Shown piece by piece: positions 18,901-29,380 of a stretch of 64,000 nucleotides of DNA; within the stretch, counting starts at the first letter, position 1; each line of letters opens with the position of its first letter. Below the pieces are notes generated by a model. The model saw only the letters and a list, made by a program, of their open reading frames with translations, was not told the origin of the DNA and made no database searches. This DNA is from Fidelibacterota bacterium. GTDB taxonomy: Bacteria > Fidelibacterota > UBA8477 > JABMPR01. Position numbers and translations under genes: made by a program. The stretch covers positions 81,731 to 145,730 of the forward strand of contig JABIFG010000118.1 in NCBI GenBank assembly GCA_018650795.1. Reading direction: 5' to 3'.

Positions 18901-20577
18901 GAGTGCAGTATTATAGGGCATATGATCGCCGACAATAAAGAGCTGATGGATACTCTCAAAATCTCTGAACATATTTTCGATTTTTTGTGGGGCAATAGTT
19001 TGACCCTTAGCATTTTTGTAAATTTCTTTTTTACGATCAATGATTTCGATCTGGCCATTGTCCAGGGACTGGAAGATATCCCCAGTAGTAAACCATCCAT
19101 CCGGACGTTCATCTGGCTCAGTAGGATTCCAGTAACTGCCTGATACATAGGCGCCCCGGATCCATAACTCTCCATCCTCGACCAGTTTTATTTCCATACC
19201 GGGCAGGGGAATACCTACTGAGTTTTCGATATATCCATCGGTGGGCGTCATGGTGATACCACCAGTAGCTTCAGTCATTCCATAACCACTATGCAGGTGT
19301 AAATCATAAGCCTGGAAAAACCGAAATATCTCAGGAGGTAAATATCCTGCTGCAGAGAGTCCCCAACGCAAAGCACCACCGGTCACTTCTTTCACTCCCT
19401 TAGAAATATTAGAGGACTCATCGTTCACGAGATCAACACTTGCACCAATGGTGTCATAGATGTCCTGCCAGCGTTTAGGAATGCTGATCAGCACAGTAGG
19501 TTTGATGGCTTTGAGGTCGCTGAGGAGCGATTGAATTCCTTTTCCGCTGGAGAAAGTATATTCAGCGCCCCAGAATATTGAACCCCACATTTCTAAAAAT
19601 CTACCAAAAGTGTGAAAGAGGGGCAAAAAGCAAAGAAAACGATCTTCAGTGCCCAGGTTCAGTGCCAGGCTTCGGGCAAATCTTTTGGAAATGATATTCT
19701 CATAAGTGAAAACAATACCCTTCGGATACCCTGTTGTGCCTGAAGTATACATGATACTGGCAATATTAGAGAGGGATACAGAAAGTCGTATACCTTCCAA
19801 CCAATCAAGTGCCTCGGCTGAACCACCTTCATCAATCAACCGCTTATATGATTTCACCATCGGGTTGGTCGTAGCAACACTATTGTAGGTAATGATATGC
19901 TTTATCGCTGGTAGCTTGGGAAGGATACTTTCAATGGAACGCAAATGTTGTGAGTCAGAAATGAAAATTCCCTCAATCTCAGCATGGGCGAGGATATACT
20001 CGACTTGAGCCGGGGGAGCAGCTGGTTGGATAGGAACATTCACGAAGCCATACGTTAGACAGGCGATATCTGTAATGGCAACTTCCAGACGGTTTTCAGA
20101 AAGTATGGCAATACGAGGACTGGTACTGCCCATAAGATCAATGAGTGCTGCTGCCAGGTGGTTGGCAGATTGCTGAACGGCTGACCAGGATTGTTGTTGC
20201 CACTGGCGACCCCGCTTGAAATTAAAAAGGGTTTTGTTCCCCAACTGTGCGGCCTTGCGATTAAAGAGATGACCAGGTGTGTATTTGAGTTTCCGCACCA
20301 GCTCCATTTCGAGCTGGAACCATTCATTCTGGATGTTACAGGCTTTGATAAGTGAGGTGAAAGCTGGATTCCAGCCTTGCTCTAAAAGGAAGGTCAGACT
20401 TCTTTGACTTCCAGTTCCAAGAATATGATCAGCATATTTGAGAAGATTGTTGGACCAGGTTTCCAGGTCCTGAGGTGGTTGAACCTCAAAATCTTTGAAA
20501 TATTGGACCAGTGCGGTTTCCTGCTGAACAGGGTCTACATCCACATTATCCAAGAGATCATGTAGTGAATCTTTCAA
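15940..20577 (-). CDS. Giant AMP-binding (long-chain acyl-CoA synthetase-like) protein with C-terminal GNAT domain
   Basis: 1545 aa. IASIMYTSGTTGYPKGIVFTYENI and GYGMTEATGG (ANL motifs); ~700-aa unassigned middle; VVVSDNHRGGGVSRGLLNEFVNRMRNS (GNAT acetyl-CoA-binding region). Confidence 0.8.
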   Translation of the reverse strand: MKDSLHDLLDNVDVDPVQQETALVQYFKDFEVQPPQDLETWSNNLLKYADHILGTGSQRSLTFLLEQGWNPAFTSLIKACNIQNEWFQLEMELVRKLKYTPGHLFNRKAAQLGNKTLFNFKRGRQWQQQSWSAVQQSANHLAAALIDLMGSTSPRIAILSENRLEVAITDIACLTYGFVNVPIQPAAPPAQVEYILAHAEIEGIFISDSQHLRSIESILPKLPAIKHIITYNSVATTNPMVKSYKRLIDEGGSAEALDWLEGIRLSVSLSNIASIMYTSGTTGYPKGIVFTYENIISKRFARSLALNLGTEDRFLCFLPLFHTFGRFLEMWGSIFWGAEYTFSSGKGIQSLLSDLKAIKPTVLISIPKRWQDIYDTIGASVDLVNDESSNISKGVKEVTGGALRWGLSAAGYLPPEIFRFFQAYDLHLHSGYGMTEATGGITMTPTDGYIENSVGIPLPGMEIKLVEDGELWIRGAYVSGSYWNPTEPDERPDGWFTTGDIFQSLDNGQIEIIDRKKEIYKNAKGQTIAPQKIENMFRDFESIHQLFIVGDHMPYNTALVRLNKKHKDLKSIWSDRQKVRDYVGNVIHSVNSFLAPFERIVDFRQVDRDFKKDLGELTEKGTFKRSAILEHFKSTVESLYERPYKSFFMEGLEIQIPNWVFLQRGWTQNDLVIKDRILKHRNKRHSLRIEPGENEIRIGALFYQFEGNILQFEDFIRQPAYCLGNRELEEFLDYAHLRIKPVNKRPDLLPGTWVDLEITDEDKQQAEAEVEKALNHSDYSIEALKPVILLVYSQSLHPSQAAFRLLNRIYSNSSESIRHIVRYAFLRLIRSDDLVQAQFAVEQVVALFPANDLERIVTYALGRKVLFNINSGNSSWSNINIHKVKLASNYLKWLSYQESRTEESSILFENVLGVLFSWSKIFPQYYSTIRSAMISSIVNLPAKGKITQQILNSYEALNDSFSQSMQEMDPDTTKIHHEQTLDWEDVLLFDKPVPAKHRKRISSAFINTSILNESIYLFFEGKQLSLRSIPPQGIWINLLGSAHGKTVYRVTIQSIEGRYKFVLNLNDELSSEQIYTELFWLMACEVDNQFNQLVETLGSYKPQQDLWSEEFISGLTVREYLKQAVWAGSSDEMPAPEHIWPHFVWTAVLTYTSFWKRTRFKKMISDPSPGKIVVPIHDYHVGGRLVSISGITEVSSGLEFMENLESLFVRATEKEFPTFMLKVGTEIVYHAIREALGQKHSIDFFKGILADKKITSARRKDLLRFLDSVEDDGYQPNSVYFAIRRYHRWLSINQGATLNAKAHFLKDLYRDYNIQDSEPEYPDARVQLFLNTVFSDTDAKLKEYLTLLGRNLRQLSLDGGTLQSEISQYIGSNEMDEYSSFFLKRLAFPELPPSEDIELIATRSTAMDEIEIMISRHDSKGTAFRIRRAMHPKEIIQLQQHFVKARMDVNFTHEHKFLVALNKKNRVIGGLFYLDQGEDVVYMDKVVVSDNHRGGGVSRGLLNEFVNRMRNSKKKMITTGFLHPGYFYKFGFTIEKDQGGLVKYL

Positions 20578-20787
20578 CGGTATTTCCTTCTCCTTTAGCC
20601 TTTAACATAGGAACGATAATCTTGACTTCCAAATTAATTGCTAGGAGTCATTTGCTGAAGAAGGCAATAATTTTTAAGTGAGCGAATAATTATGGAAAAT
20701 CATCGCTCCCACCAATAATTGTGATGAATTTTATCCGAAAGAGATTATTATCACAGCATTGTCAATTTTAGTGAATTTGCACGTAAA

Positions 20788-20803
20788 TGGCACAAGATTT
20801 GTC
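20788..20803 (+). promoter_or_regulatory. Sigma54-like element upstream of gdhA
   Basis: TGGCAC-AAGAT-TTGTC; GG and G(T) dinucleotides at 10-nt spacing. Confidence 0.4.
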
Positions 20804-20926
20804 TCGCTTACTAGACAATGAAAAATATGATACAATCATCGGATTATTCAGTGACTGGCGTCTCGTTCGCATTTATTGACATGCGGCATCAGGAGAGCAG
20901 TGGGAGAACTGAGATCCAACTTTTAG

Positions 20927-22276
<1,350 letters not shown>

Positions 22277-22300
22277 GCACTCCAATCCTTAAAAGTTCAC

Positions 22301-22330
22301 AAAAAAAGCGCGGTCCACCGCGCTTTTTTT
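22301..22330. terminator. Intrinsic terminator (gdhA side)
   Basis: aaaaaaagcgcggtccaccgcgcttttttt. Confidence 0.85.
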
Positions 22331-22383
22331 ATACCTATCAAAGAACCAATTGGTTTTCGATACTCTTAACTATTGTCAGCAAT

Positions 22384-22414
22384 AAAAAAAACGCGGCCTA
22401 CACCGCGTTTTTTT
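22384..22414. terminator. Second intrinsic terminator (between convergent genes)
   Basis: aaaaaaacgcggcctacaccgcgttttttt. Confidence 0.85.
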
Positions 22415-22447
22415 ATATATAAATGCTTCTAGTAAATCAGAAGTTTG

Positions 22448-24271
22448 TTAAGCCTCTGTGGGCACTTCCTTGCTGATTTTAGCTTTAAAATTTGTATAAA
22501 TCTCTTCCAAGCGCTGCCCCTGTTTCTCAATCGCTTCACTTAGTGAAGGAAGATTTTCACCAGGGTAGGAATGCCCCTTGGCGATGGTTTTGCAATATTC
22601 AAAACCCCTGGTCATATTGTCATAGAAAGCATGTAGAGAAGGATATTCTTTAGGTCCCATGGTATCTTGAATACGAGTACGAAAGTGATCGACATAGAGC
22701 TGAATTTCTTTAGCAAACATATGCGGACGATCGGAAGAAAGCAATTCTTTACCACGGCCATAGATCTGATCTACCAATTCTTCCAGAGAATAATTCCGGG
22801 TAAACCATGAGAGATTTGGTCCAGGACAAATAGCCTGTGGCGATCGCTTTGCGGGAACGATTCCCAGACTGATGAGAGCTCCATTACCCAGATGCTCACA
22901 TAGACATGTTTTGGCTAATACGTTATTGATCGCTGTTTCTTTTTCAGATCCAGGCTCAATAGTCGATTCAATTTCTGCCAGTTTGTGAGTCATATATTCC
23001 GAAGAGGCTGTACAAATTGGTAGCTCTGTAAACTCAGTATTGGAAACAAGGAATCCCTTGGGGCATGCTGAACCAGGTTTTCCCTGGAGGTACCGTTTCT
23101 TGGACCATTTTTCAGAGCCAGAATCCTTTAAATTGTTGAAAGGAACTCCCAGGGGAGATGCACCACTCAAATAGAGACTGTCATCAGTAGAATTCATGAG
23201 CTGCATACGTGTTACTGTATCAATGGGCGTGGCTTCCGGTACCAACAGAAAAGGACTGGCCCATCCAGTGCGATCCATACCAAAATCTTTTTCTAATCTC
23301 TGGGCCTCACCATTATTACCAATGCCACCCTGAACAGTAATCTCAGGGTGATGTTCAAGGTTCTCCGGGTAGCTCCACCCCATTTTATCGTAGAAGCGTT
23401 TGATAATAGGCTGGAATTGTGTGCCTAATTCAGCACGTTTATCCTTGAAATCCTGGAGTAGGATAGGTAATAAATGACCTGGAGATGCAAAGGCGTGACC
23501 TCCACAATTCAATCCAGATTCAATTCTAAATTCTGATATTTCCAAGCCCTTCTTCGCCATATAGCGACCTTGAATCATGGCGGATCTAAAATCACTGACT
23601 TTCAGGATGATCTTCTTCTTAATCTCACCTTGCTGGTCACGATAAAAATCTTGATACTTTGTCATGTAACCATACAAACTTTGATTGATTCCAGCAGAAA
23701 AAACCATAGCTGAATCAAGCTTGCTTTTCGCAAACCCTCGTAGGGCAGCTTTTGCATCTGAAAAACCTTCACCCATGGGTTTGCCATGTTTATCCATATC
23801 AATACGATCCACTTTGACCATAATATTGACATCGATTCCACCTGGTTGCATTCTATGCGATAACTCTTTGGAAATCTTATCGCGTAATTCGCCTGGTTTT
23901 GTGGCCATGAGATCGTGATAAGCCTTTTTAAGCGTACTTGTATCAGGCAGCAGTTCGAAGTAGCGAGTTTTTTCATTTTTCTCAAAAAATGGGAGAGAAC
24001 GGACGTGATCCATCTTCATCTCAACGATATCATGGACCATGTCCAAATAGGCTGTAATGCGCTTGGCACGACCATCCTCTTCACGGGCAGAGATACGTTC
24101 AAACGGTAAATCATATTTTGAGGTGTAAAATTTCCTTAAACGTTCCAACAAAATATCATCAATAATAGATATGACTGAAGTGATTCCTAAATGGGCCAGG
24201 CGTATAGGTGTGTCGATTGAATGGCCAGTTCCCATTACGGGTATATGAAAATTATGTGTTGTATCTGTCAC
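22448..24271 (-). CDS. Uncharacterised 607-aa protein, possibly TIM-barrel/metal-binding
   Basis: Long ORF; opening IPVMGTGHSIDTPIRLAHLGITSVISIIDD resembles barrel-type oxidoreductase N-termini; Cys motifs SGLNCGGHAFA, GSACPKGF, LPICTASSEY, KTCLCEHLGNGAL, AICPGPN. Confidence 0.6.
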   Translation of the reverse strand: MTDTTHNFHIPVMGTGHSIDTPIRLAHLGITSVISIIDDILLERLRKFYTSKYDLPFERISAREEDGRAKRITAYLDMVHDIVEMKMDHVRSLPFFEKNEKTRYFELLPDTSTLKKAYHDLMATKPGELRDKISKELSHRMQPGGIDVNIMVKVDRIDMDKHGKPMGEGFSDAKAALRGFAKSKLDSAMVFSAGINQSLYGYMTKYQDFYRDQQGEIKKKIILKVSDFRSAMIQGRYMAKKGLEISEFRIESGLNCGGHAFASPGHLLPILLQDFKDKRAELGTQFQPIIKRFYDKMGWSYPENLEHHPEITVQGGIGNNGEAQRLEKDFGMDRTGWASPFLLVPEATPIDTVTRMQLMNSTDDSLYLSGASPLGVPFNNLKDSGSEKWSKKRYLQGKPGSACPKGFLVSNTEFTELPICTASSEYMTHKLAEIESTIEPGSEKETAINNVLAKTCLCEHLGNGALISLGIVPAKRSPQAICPGPNLSWFTRNYSLEELVDQIYGRGKELLSSDRPHMFAKEIQLYVDHFRTRIQDTMGPKEYPSLHAFYDNMTRGFEYCKTIAKGHSYPGENLPSLSEAIEKQGQRLEEIYTNFKAKISKEVPTEA

Positions 24272-24448
24272 TAAAGGACCTCACAAATATGTTTAGCTAA
24301 CTATTTCAGTACCACACCCTTATGGCGAAAAATATACCAGGTATGGGTCTGCTCAATACTAACCACGATATACACGATTTCAATAAAAGAATCCACCGTG
24401 AATCCTAACAATCCGGCAACTCTAAAATCAATTAGAGATGAAGGAAAA

Positions 24449-24480
24449 TAAAAAGCCCTGTTCAAAGAACCGGGCTTTTT
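24449..24480 (-). terminator. Intrinsic terminator for 24503..24955 gene
   Basis: aaaaagccctgttcaaagaaccgggcttttt. Confidence 0.75.
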
Positions 24481-24502
24481 ATTAGAAAAATGCTAATACA
24501 GT

Positions 24503-24955
24503 TTAGAAAAAGTATCTAATTCCGAAGCCACCACCAAAACTAAAACCACCACCGCCAAGGATTTTCAGCGTAGGAGTACTTTCGATGAAAATATCTACAG
24601 GATATGATGAAAGATAGTAACTGATTCCAATCACACCGCGAACACCTAGATCAAACTCTGTCGTTTCTTCAAGATCATCGTTTAAGTCTGTGTGAGTTCC
24701 CAGGGTCATGCCGGCTCCGTAATATACTGGGGTAGCATTGTCTGTGATCTTTAGCAGATCTGGCATATCAAATAAGTAATCGGCCGCCAGTGCGCTTCCA
24801 AAATTCCAATGAACAGCTATGGCATTCGTACCATTCATCCAGTATTTCCCGGTTAGTCCATCAGTCGACAAGCCAATTCCGATACCAGAATTTTGTCCAA
24901 ATGCAGCGGTTGCAATCAGCAAAACAGTGAATAATGAAATAAGACTTTTGCGCAT
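24503..24955 (-). CDS. Small outer-membrane beta-barrel-like protein
   Basis: Signal peptide MRKSLISLFTVLLIATAAFG, repeated Gly/aromatic strands, C-terminal GGFGIRYFF. Track ORF starts at 25075 but would overlap the upstream gene. Confidence 0.65.
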   Translation of the reverse strand: MRKSLISLFTVLLIATAAFGQNSGIGIGLSTDGLTGKYWMNGTNAIAVHWNFGSALAADYLFDMPDLLKITDNATPVYYGAGMTLGTHTDLNDDLEETTEFDLGVRGVIGISYYLSSYPVDIFIESTPTLKILGGGGFSFGGGFGIRYFF

Positions 24956-25022
24956 GTTAACATCTCCTCCTTGGTTGGCTTCAAACATAAAATATTTTAG
25001 AGAATACTCAATGCAGAAGTTA

Positions 25023-27998
25023 TCAACCTTCTGCCTCGGATATACCACAACCAGGTCTCCAGATATGTCCTTCACCCTTCACCCCGTCAACTTGAATAAT
25101 AAAGGGCTGTTCAAAATGAAAGTGTTTGAGGTAGGTCGTTTCGTTAGTGCACTCTTGATTTTTGAACCAATCCAGATTCATATTTTCTTTTAATTGTCGA
25201 GGGGGTATCGTAAAGTAGCTGATCCCCAGAGATGTGATATTTTGAAAAAAGTGGCTTCCAAAGGATGGTTCCACGTATAAATCAGGTAAACCCACCTCCA
25301 CAATGGATCTAGCGTTGGAAATAAAATTCCATGTAACCGGGATTCCCAATAGGGGGTCTGCTGTTCCCCAGCGTCCCGGACCCACTAATAAATAGGGTTT
25401 CTCAGAACTGAATTCCCGATTCATGTCGCGTATTTCCTGAGCGATTTGTTGACTTTTTAAAATGTCAAACTTATCAATGTCGATATACACTAAATCATGA
25501 ATCTCGATATTGTCACCGTTGCCAAGGCAGATCTCACTTTTAAATAGTTCATCCTTTTTCTCAGCATGAGTGACGTCAACCACATGGGGACGTTCAAATG
25601 TGACCATGGGTCTAATCTGTAGAATGGACAATTCAGCTGGATCCCCAGATTTTTTCGGAAGATTTACAGCAAACTCCATTTCCACTTCACAGCCCATACC
25701 TAACTTACCAAATTCCATTAAATCACTGAGCATATCAGCAAGGGGGAAAGATTTCCACTTCAAGATGTTGGAAAAGGTGATAATGCGGGGGCCTTGCTCA
25801 AACAGGGATTCACGAAATCGTCTATCCTGGAATGAATACACGCTAGCTATGTGATCAAGGCTCCCATGCTCCTCAGCAACTTTTAGATCGAGTTGAACCA
25901 GATTCGAACTTTCACCATTCTCCAGAGGTAATTCACAGTGCGTTGTATCCAGGGCGTAAAAGTGATTCTGACTATTCTTAAGAATAGATTTCTCATCAAA
26001 AAATTGGGGAAAAACGTTGGGTCTCCTGGGACTGAATTTAAGTGCTTTTTCACCATTCACGACGGTACGACCCAGACCCAAAGCCATTGTGGCCATACCC
26101 TCTTCTCGTTTCATGGCACCCTGTGGATAGTAGTTAAGAGTTTGCAGCACACCAGAAAAGCTGGGGTAATAATAGTCATCATGCTTGCGACCGCTGAGGT
26201 GTTGAATCACCACGGCCATTTTTTCGTCCTCCGGGCGGTTACCGGTTGATTTAAGGTAGGCGATAGCCTCTCGGTGGAATCCTGAAGCGTAAACAAGTTT
26301 GATAGCTTCCAGAAGTTGAAATACACGTGTGTCCAGGGCCGGAGCACAATTAGGAAGCATATACGTGCTATATATTCCAGCAAAAGGCTGGAAGAGTGAA
26401 TCCTCTAACAAACTTGATGATCTTACCGCCAGGGGACCTGCATGGTGTCCCAGATAGGAATGTAGTTGGTCAGCGAAGTTTCCCGGGAATACAGCTTTTC
26501 GAAATAGTTCATCTATCTCTTCATTGGTTCCAACTTCAAGAGCTTTTACACTCAATTTATTGATATCCAGAAATCGATCGTAAATATCGGTTGCCACGAC
26601 CGCAAATTGTGGGACATCGACCACCAGGTCTGAGTATTTCTGTGAAAAATCAAATCGGCGTTTGTGGGCCGTGAGAAATGCCAGACCTCTTGCTTTGCCA
26701 CCAATTGACCCTCCACCAATACGCACGGCTGCAATCGTCGGGTCGTAGGTGTCGATATCAAAGTATCCAACATTGTCAAAATGCTGAAGGACGAGTTGTC
26801 GTTCGATTGCATCCAGGAGAATCTTGCGAAAGTCTTCAGGGTTTTCAAAATCTTCAATATTAACAGGTTTAAGAAAGTCAGCCAGATCGAAGTAACCGCG
26901 AACTGCCAACCAATTTGAGAAATGATCCCGACGTGCATGATATTCGATACTTTGAATGGGAACTGACTCCAGTGCAGCTTTGAGAGCATTCAAATGACGG
27001 ATTTTTGTTATGGTTTTACCTTCGCGAGTACTGAATACCAGATCACCAAAACCACAATGCTTGATGACAAAATCCTGCAGGCTCTTAAGAAGTTGAGGTG
27101 AGTATTTTGCAATGAAGTAAGCCCCTAATTTCTTGGCAGTTTCTTCATTGCTACCTTCCATGGATTGCATGATAATGGGCATGCTGGGATTTTTTTTCAG
27201 AACAATTTTTATAAACGCGGCTCCGGCCTTAGGATCAAGTTTCCCCTTCCTGGGATATCTCACATCAGAGATTACAGCGAGAAGATTATTTTTGTACAGC
27301 TTGTACAACTCATTGGCTTCCTCAAAAGTGGATGCCAGCAGGATCTTTGGTCTAGAACGCATCCTGAACAGACGAAGCTCATCGGTGTACTCATGCTTCA
27401 TCAATTTCTGAGTGGTATTGATTATCACGCTGTATAACATGGGCAAAAAAATGGAATAATATTTTGGTGAGTCTTCCACCACAATGATGGCTCTGGCGCC
27501 ACCCTTAAGAATGTCTCGTGGTGCATTCATGTGGTCTTCGATATACTTTACAATCGTGGTGAAGATATTCGAGTCCCCATGCCAGATAAAGGTCTTATCA
27601 ATACCGTCAAGGTTAGCAACCCTCTGTGTAGCCCAAGTATATTCGCGACGATTTGAAGCCAGCATAATCACGGGAATGGATTCATGTTTCTTTTTAATCT
27701 TTCGCCCAAGCTCAAAAGGGTTCATATCTGAGATTCGAGTCATGGTTATAACCAGGTCATAATGTCTGGCTCGTAATCTTCTAAGAGCGTGATCGCCAGT
27801 AGACACTCTGGTAATCCGGGGAGCACTACTCAGGTTCATATCCTGGTACTCAGTGAAAATCATTTCACCAATACGCCCATCCTCTTCTAATTTGAAAGCG
27901 TCATAAAGGCTGGAGATCAATAAAATTTCATGAACCCGATGCTGCATCATGTCCCTGAAACCGGGGCGTTGTTTAAGTGTGAGAACCTGTTTAAACAT
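25023..27998 (-). CDS. REC-REC-PPDK_N-like (PEP/pyruvate-binding, ATP-grasp) protein
   Basis: 991 aa. Two receiver-like regions (DLVITMTRISDMNPFELGRKI; LLAVISDVRYPRKGK...PIIMQS), then GGGSIGGKARGLAFL, LAVRSSSLLEDSLFQPFAGIYSTYM (PPDK_N hallmarks), C-terminal YLLVGPGRWGTADPLLGIPV. Confidence 0.8.
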   Translation of the reverse strand: MFKQVLTLKQRPGFRDMMQHRVHEILLISSLYDAFKLEEDGRIGEMIFTEYQDMNLSSAPRITRVSTGDHALRRLRARHYDLVITMTRISDMNPFELGRKIKKKHESIPVIMLASNRREYTWATQRVANLDGIDKTFIWHGDSNIFTTIVKYIEDHMNAPRDILKGGARAIIVVEDSPKYYSIFLPMLYSVIINTTQKLMKHEYTDELRLFRMRSRPKILLASTFEEANELYKLYKNNLLAVISDVRYPRKGKLDPKAGAAFIKIVLKKNPSMPIIMQSMEGSNEETAKKLGAYFIAKYSPQLLKSLQDFVIKHCGFGDLVFSTREGKTITKIRHLNALKAALESVPIQSIEYHARRDHFSNWLAVRGYFDLADFLKPVNIEDFENPEDFRKILLDAIERQLVLQHFDNVGYFDIDTYDPTIAAVRIGGGSIGGKARGLAFLTAHKRRFDFSQKYSDLVVDVPQFAVVATDIYDRFLDINKLSVKALEVGTNEEIDELFRKAVFPGNFADQLHSYLGHHAGPLAVRSSSLLEDSLFQPFAGIYSTYMLPNCAPALDTRVFQLLEAIKLVYASGFHREAIAYLKSTGNRPEDEKMAVVIQHLSGRKHDDYYYPSFSGVLQTLNYYPQGAMKREEGMATMALGLGRTVVNGEKALKFSPRRPNVFPQFFDEKSILKNSQNHFYALDTTHCELPLENGESSNLVQLDLKVAEEHGSLDHIASVYSFQDRRFRESLFEQGPRIITFSNILKWKSFPLADMLSDLMEFGKLGMGCEVEMEFAVNLPKKSGDPAELSILQIRPMVTFERPHVVDVTHAEKKDELFKSEICLGNGDNIEIHDLVYIDIDKFDILKSQQIAQEIRDMNREFSSEKPYLLVGPGRWGTADPLLGIPVTWNFISNARSIVEVGLPDLYVEPSFGSHFFQNITSLGISYFTIPPRQLKENMNLDWFKNQECTNETTYLKHFHFEQPFIIQVDGVKGEGHIWRPGCGISEAEG

Positions 27999-28221
27999 GG
28001 CTTAAAATAGTTGAGATATCCTTATTAAAAATGCTCATTTGAATAATCCTATGCTAGAGATTCATTTTATAGAAGCAATGTGGCTTTCTCATGAGTATGC
28101 TTGTAGTAGGAATTCGACTTGCTCTATCGTAATCTGAACGCGTAAGATTTTCCACAAATAAAGTAATAAACAGATTTGTCCAGGGGAAATAGCAATATCA
28201 ATTTTGTGAGCTAGGGACACT

Positions 28222-28237
28222 TGGCACACTGTTTGTC
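28222..28237 (+). promoter_or_regulatory. Sigma54-like element upstream of ald
   Basis: TGGCAC-ACTGT-TTGTC, ~50 nt before ATG 28286. Confidence 0.4.
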
Positions 28238-28285
28238 TTTATTATTTTGTATCAAAAACATGGGGGTTGGGACTGGGAGTTGGCT

Positions 28286-29380
28286 ATGAATTTTGGGATT
28301 CTGCATGAAAGTCGCTTGAACGAAAAGCGAGTCTGTTTAACACCCAGGGGGGCAACATCTCTTATAAAGAGAGGACATAGTGTCTTTGTTGAATCCGGTG
28401 CTGGTGTAGCAAGTGGCTTCACTGACCAGGCTTATACAAATAAAGGCGCTCAAATTGTATTCAGTTCGGAAGAAATTTACGGTCGGTCTGATATCCTCCT
28501 AAAACTTCTACCAGTGAATGAAGAGTGTCTTGATCAAATGCTTGATGGTCAGACTGTCCTCACCTTCCAGCACCTATCAGTTAGTTCCCCGGGGGTTTTT
28601 AAGAGTTTAACCGAGAAAAAAATCACCTTGATAGGTATGGAAATCATGGAAGAGCAGGATGGCTCAAGGCCAATTTTGACTATCATGAGCGAATTAGCTG
28701 GCCAAATGGCACCTATCATCGCTGGAAACTATCTTGGACGTGACCCCATGGGAAGAGGGGTCCTCCTGGGAAGTGTCCCTGGTGTCGCTCCTGCGTCCGT
28801 TGTCATCATTGGTGCAGGAATGGTGGGCGCCAGTGCCGCTCAGGCTTTTGTTGGTCTGGGAGCACAGGTTCATGTCCTTGATAAGAATATTGATCAATTA
28901 CGCATTGTTAAAAATAGGCTGGGTGAGCGGATTACAACATTATATGCAAACCAAACCGCAGTCGAGAAAATGATTTCTTCAGCTGATGTCGTCGTAACAT
29001 CTATTCTTGAAAGAGGCGCACCAACTCCTCAGATAATCACACGAGCGATGGTTAAAAAAATGAAGCATTTATCTGTTCTCATCGATTATTCCATTGATGA
29101 AGGTGGAGCAAGTGAGACATCGAGACCTACCTTAATTTCGGATCCTGTGTATGTGGATGAAGGCGTTATTCACTATTGTGTTCCCAATATTACATCAGGA
29201 ATCAACAGGACCACTTCCATTGCACTTTCTAATGTTTTATCAAAATATCTGATTCAGATAGCAGAGATGGGCATCCACAGGGCGATGAAAGATTCACATG
29301 TGCTCAAAAAGGGCTTATACACTCTTGAGGGCCGCAATATGCAGCCCGTTCTTAATCGTCAGTTCGGAATAAAGATATAA
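28286..29380 (+). CDS. ald: Alanine dehydrogenase
   Basis: MNFGILHESRLNEKRVCLTPRGATSLIKRGHSVFVESGAG; VVIIGAGMVGASAAQAFVGLGAQVHVLD; VPNITSGINRTTSIALSN. Confidence 0.85.
   Translation: MNFGILHESRLNEKRVCLTPRGATSLIKRGHSVFVESGAGVASGFTDQAYTNKGAQIVFSSEEIYGRSDILLKLLPVNEECLDQMLDGQTVLTFQHLSVSSPGVFKSLTEKKITLIGMEIMEEQDGSRPILTIMSELAGQMAPIIAGNYLGRDPMGRGVLLGSVPGVAPASVVIIGAGMVGASAAQAFVGLGAQVHVLDKNIDQLRIVKNRLGERITTLYANQTAVEKMISSADVVVTSILERGAPTPQIITRAMVKKMKHLSVLIDYSIDEGGASETSRPTLISDPVYVDEGVIHYCVPNITSGINRTTSIALSNVLSKYLIQIAEMGIHRAMKDSHVLKKGLYTLEGRNMQPVLNRQFGIKI

Noticed and set aside
24956-25075. N-terminal extension of the outer-membrane protein ORF
   Set aside because: The extension overlaps the upstream gene and places ~40 residues before a textbook signal peptide; the start at 24955 is preferred.
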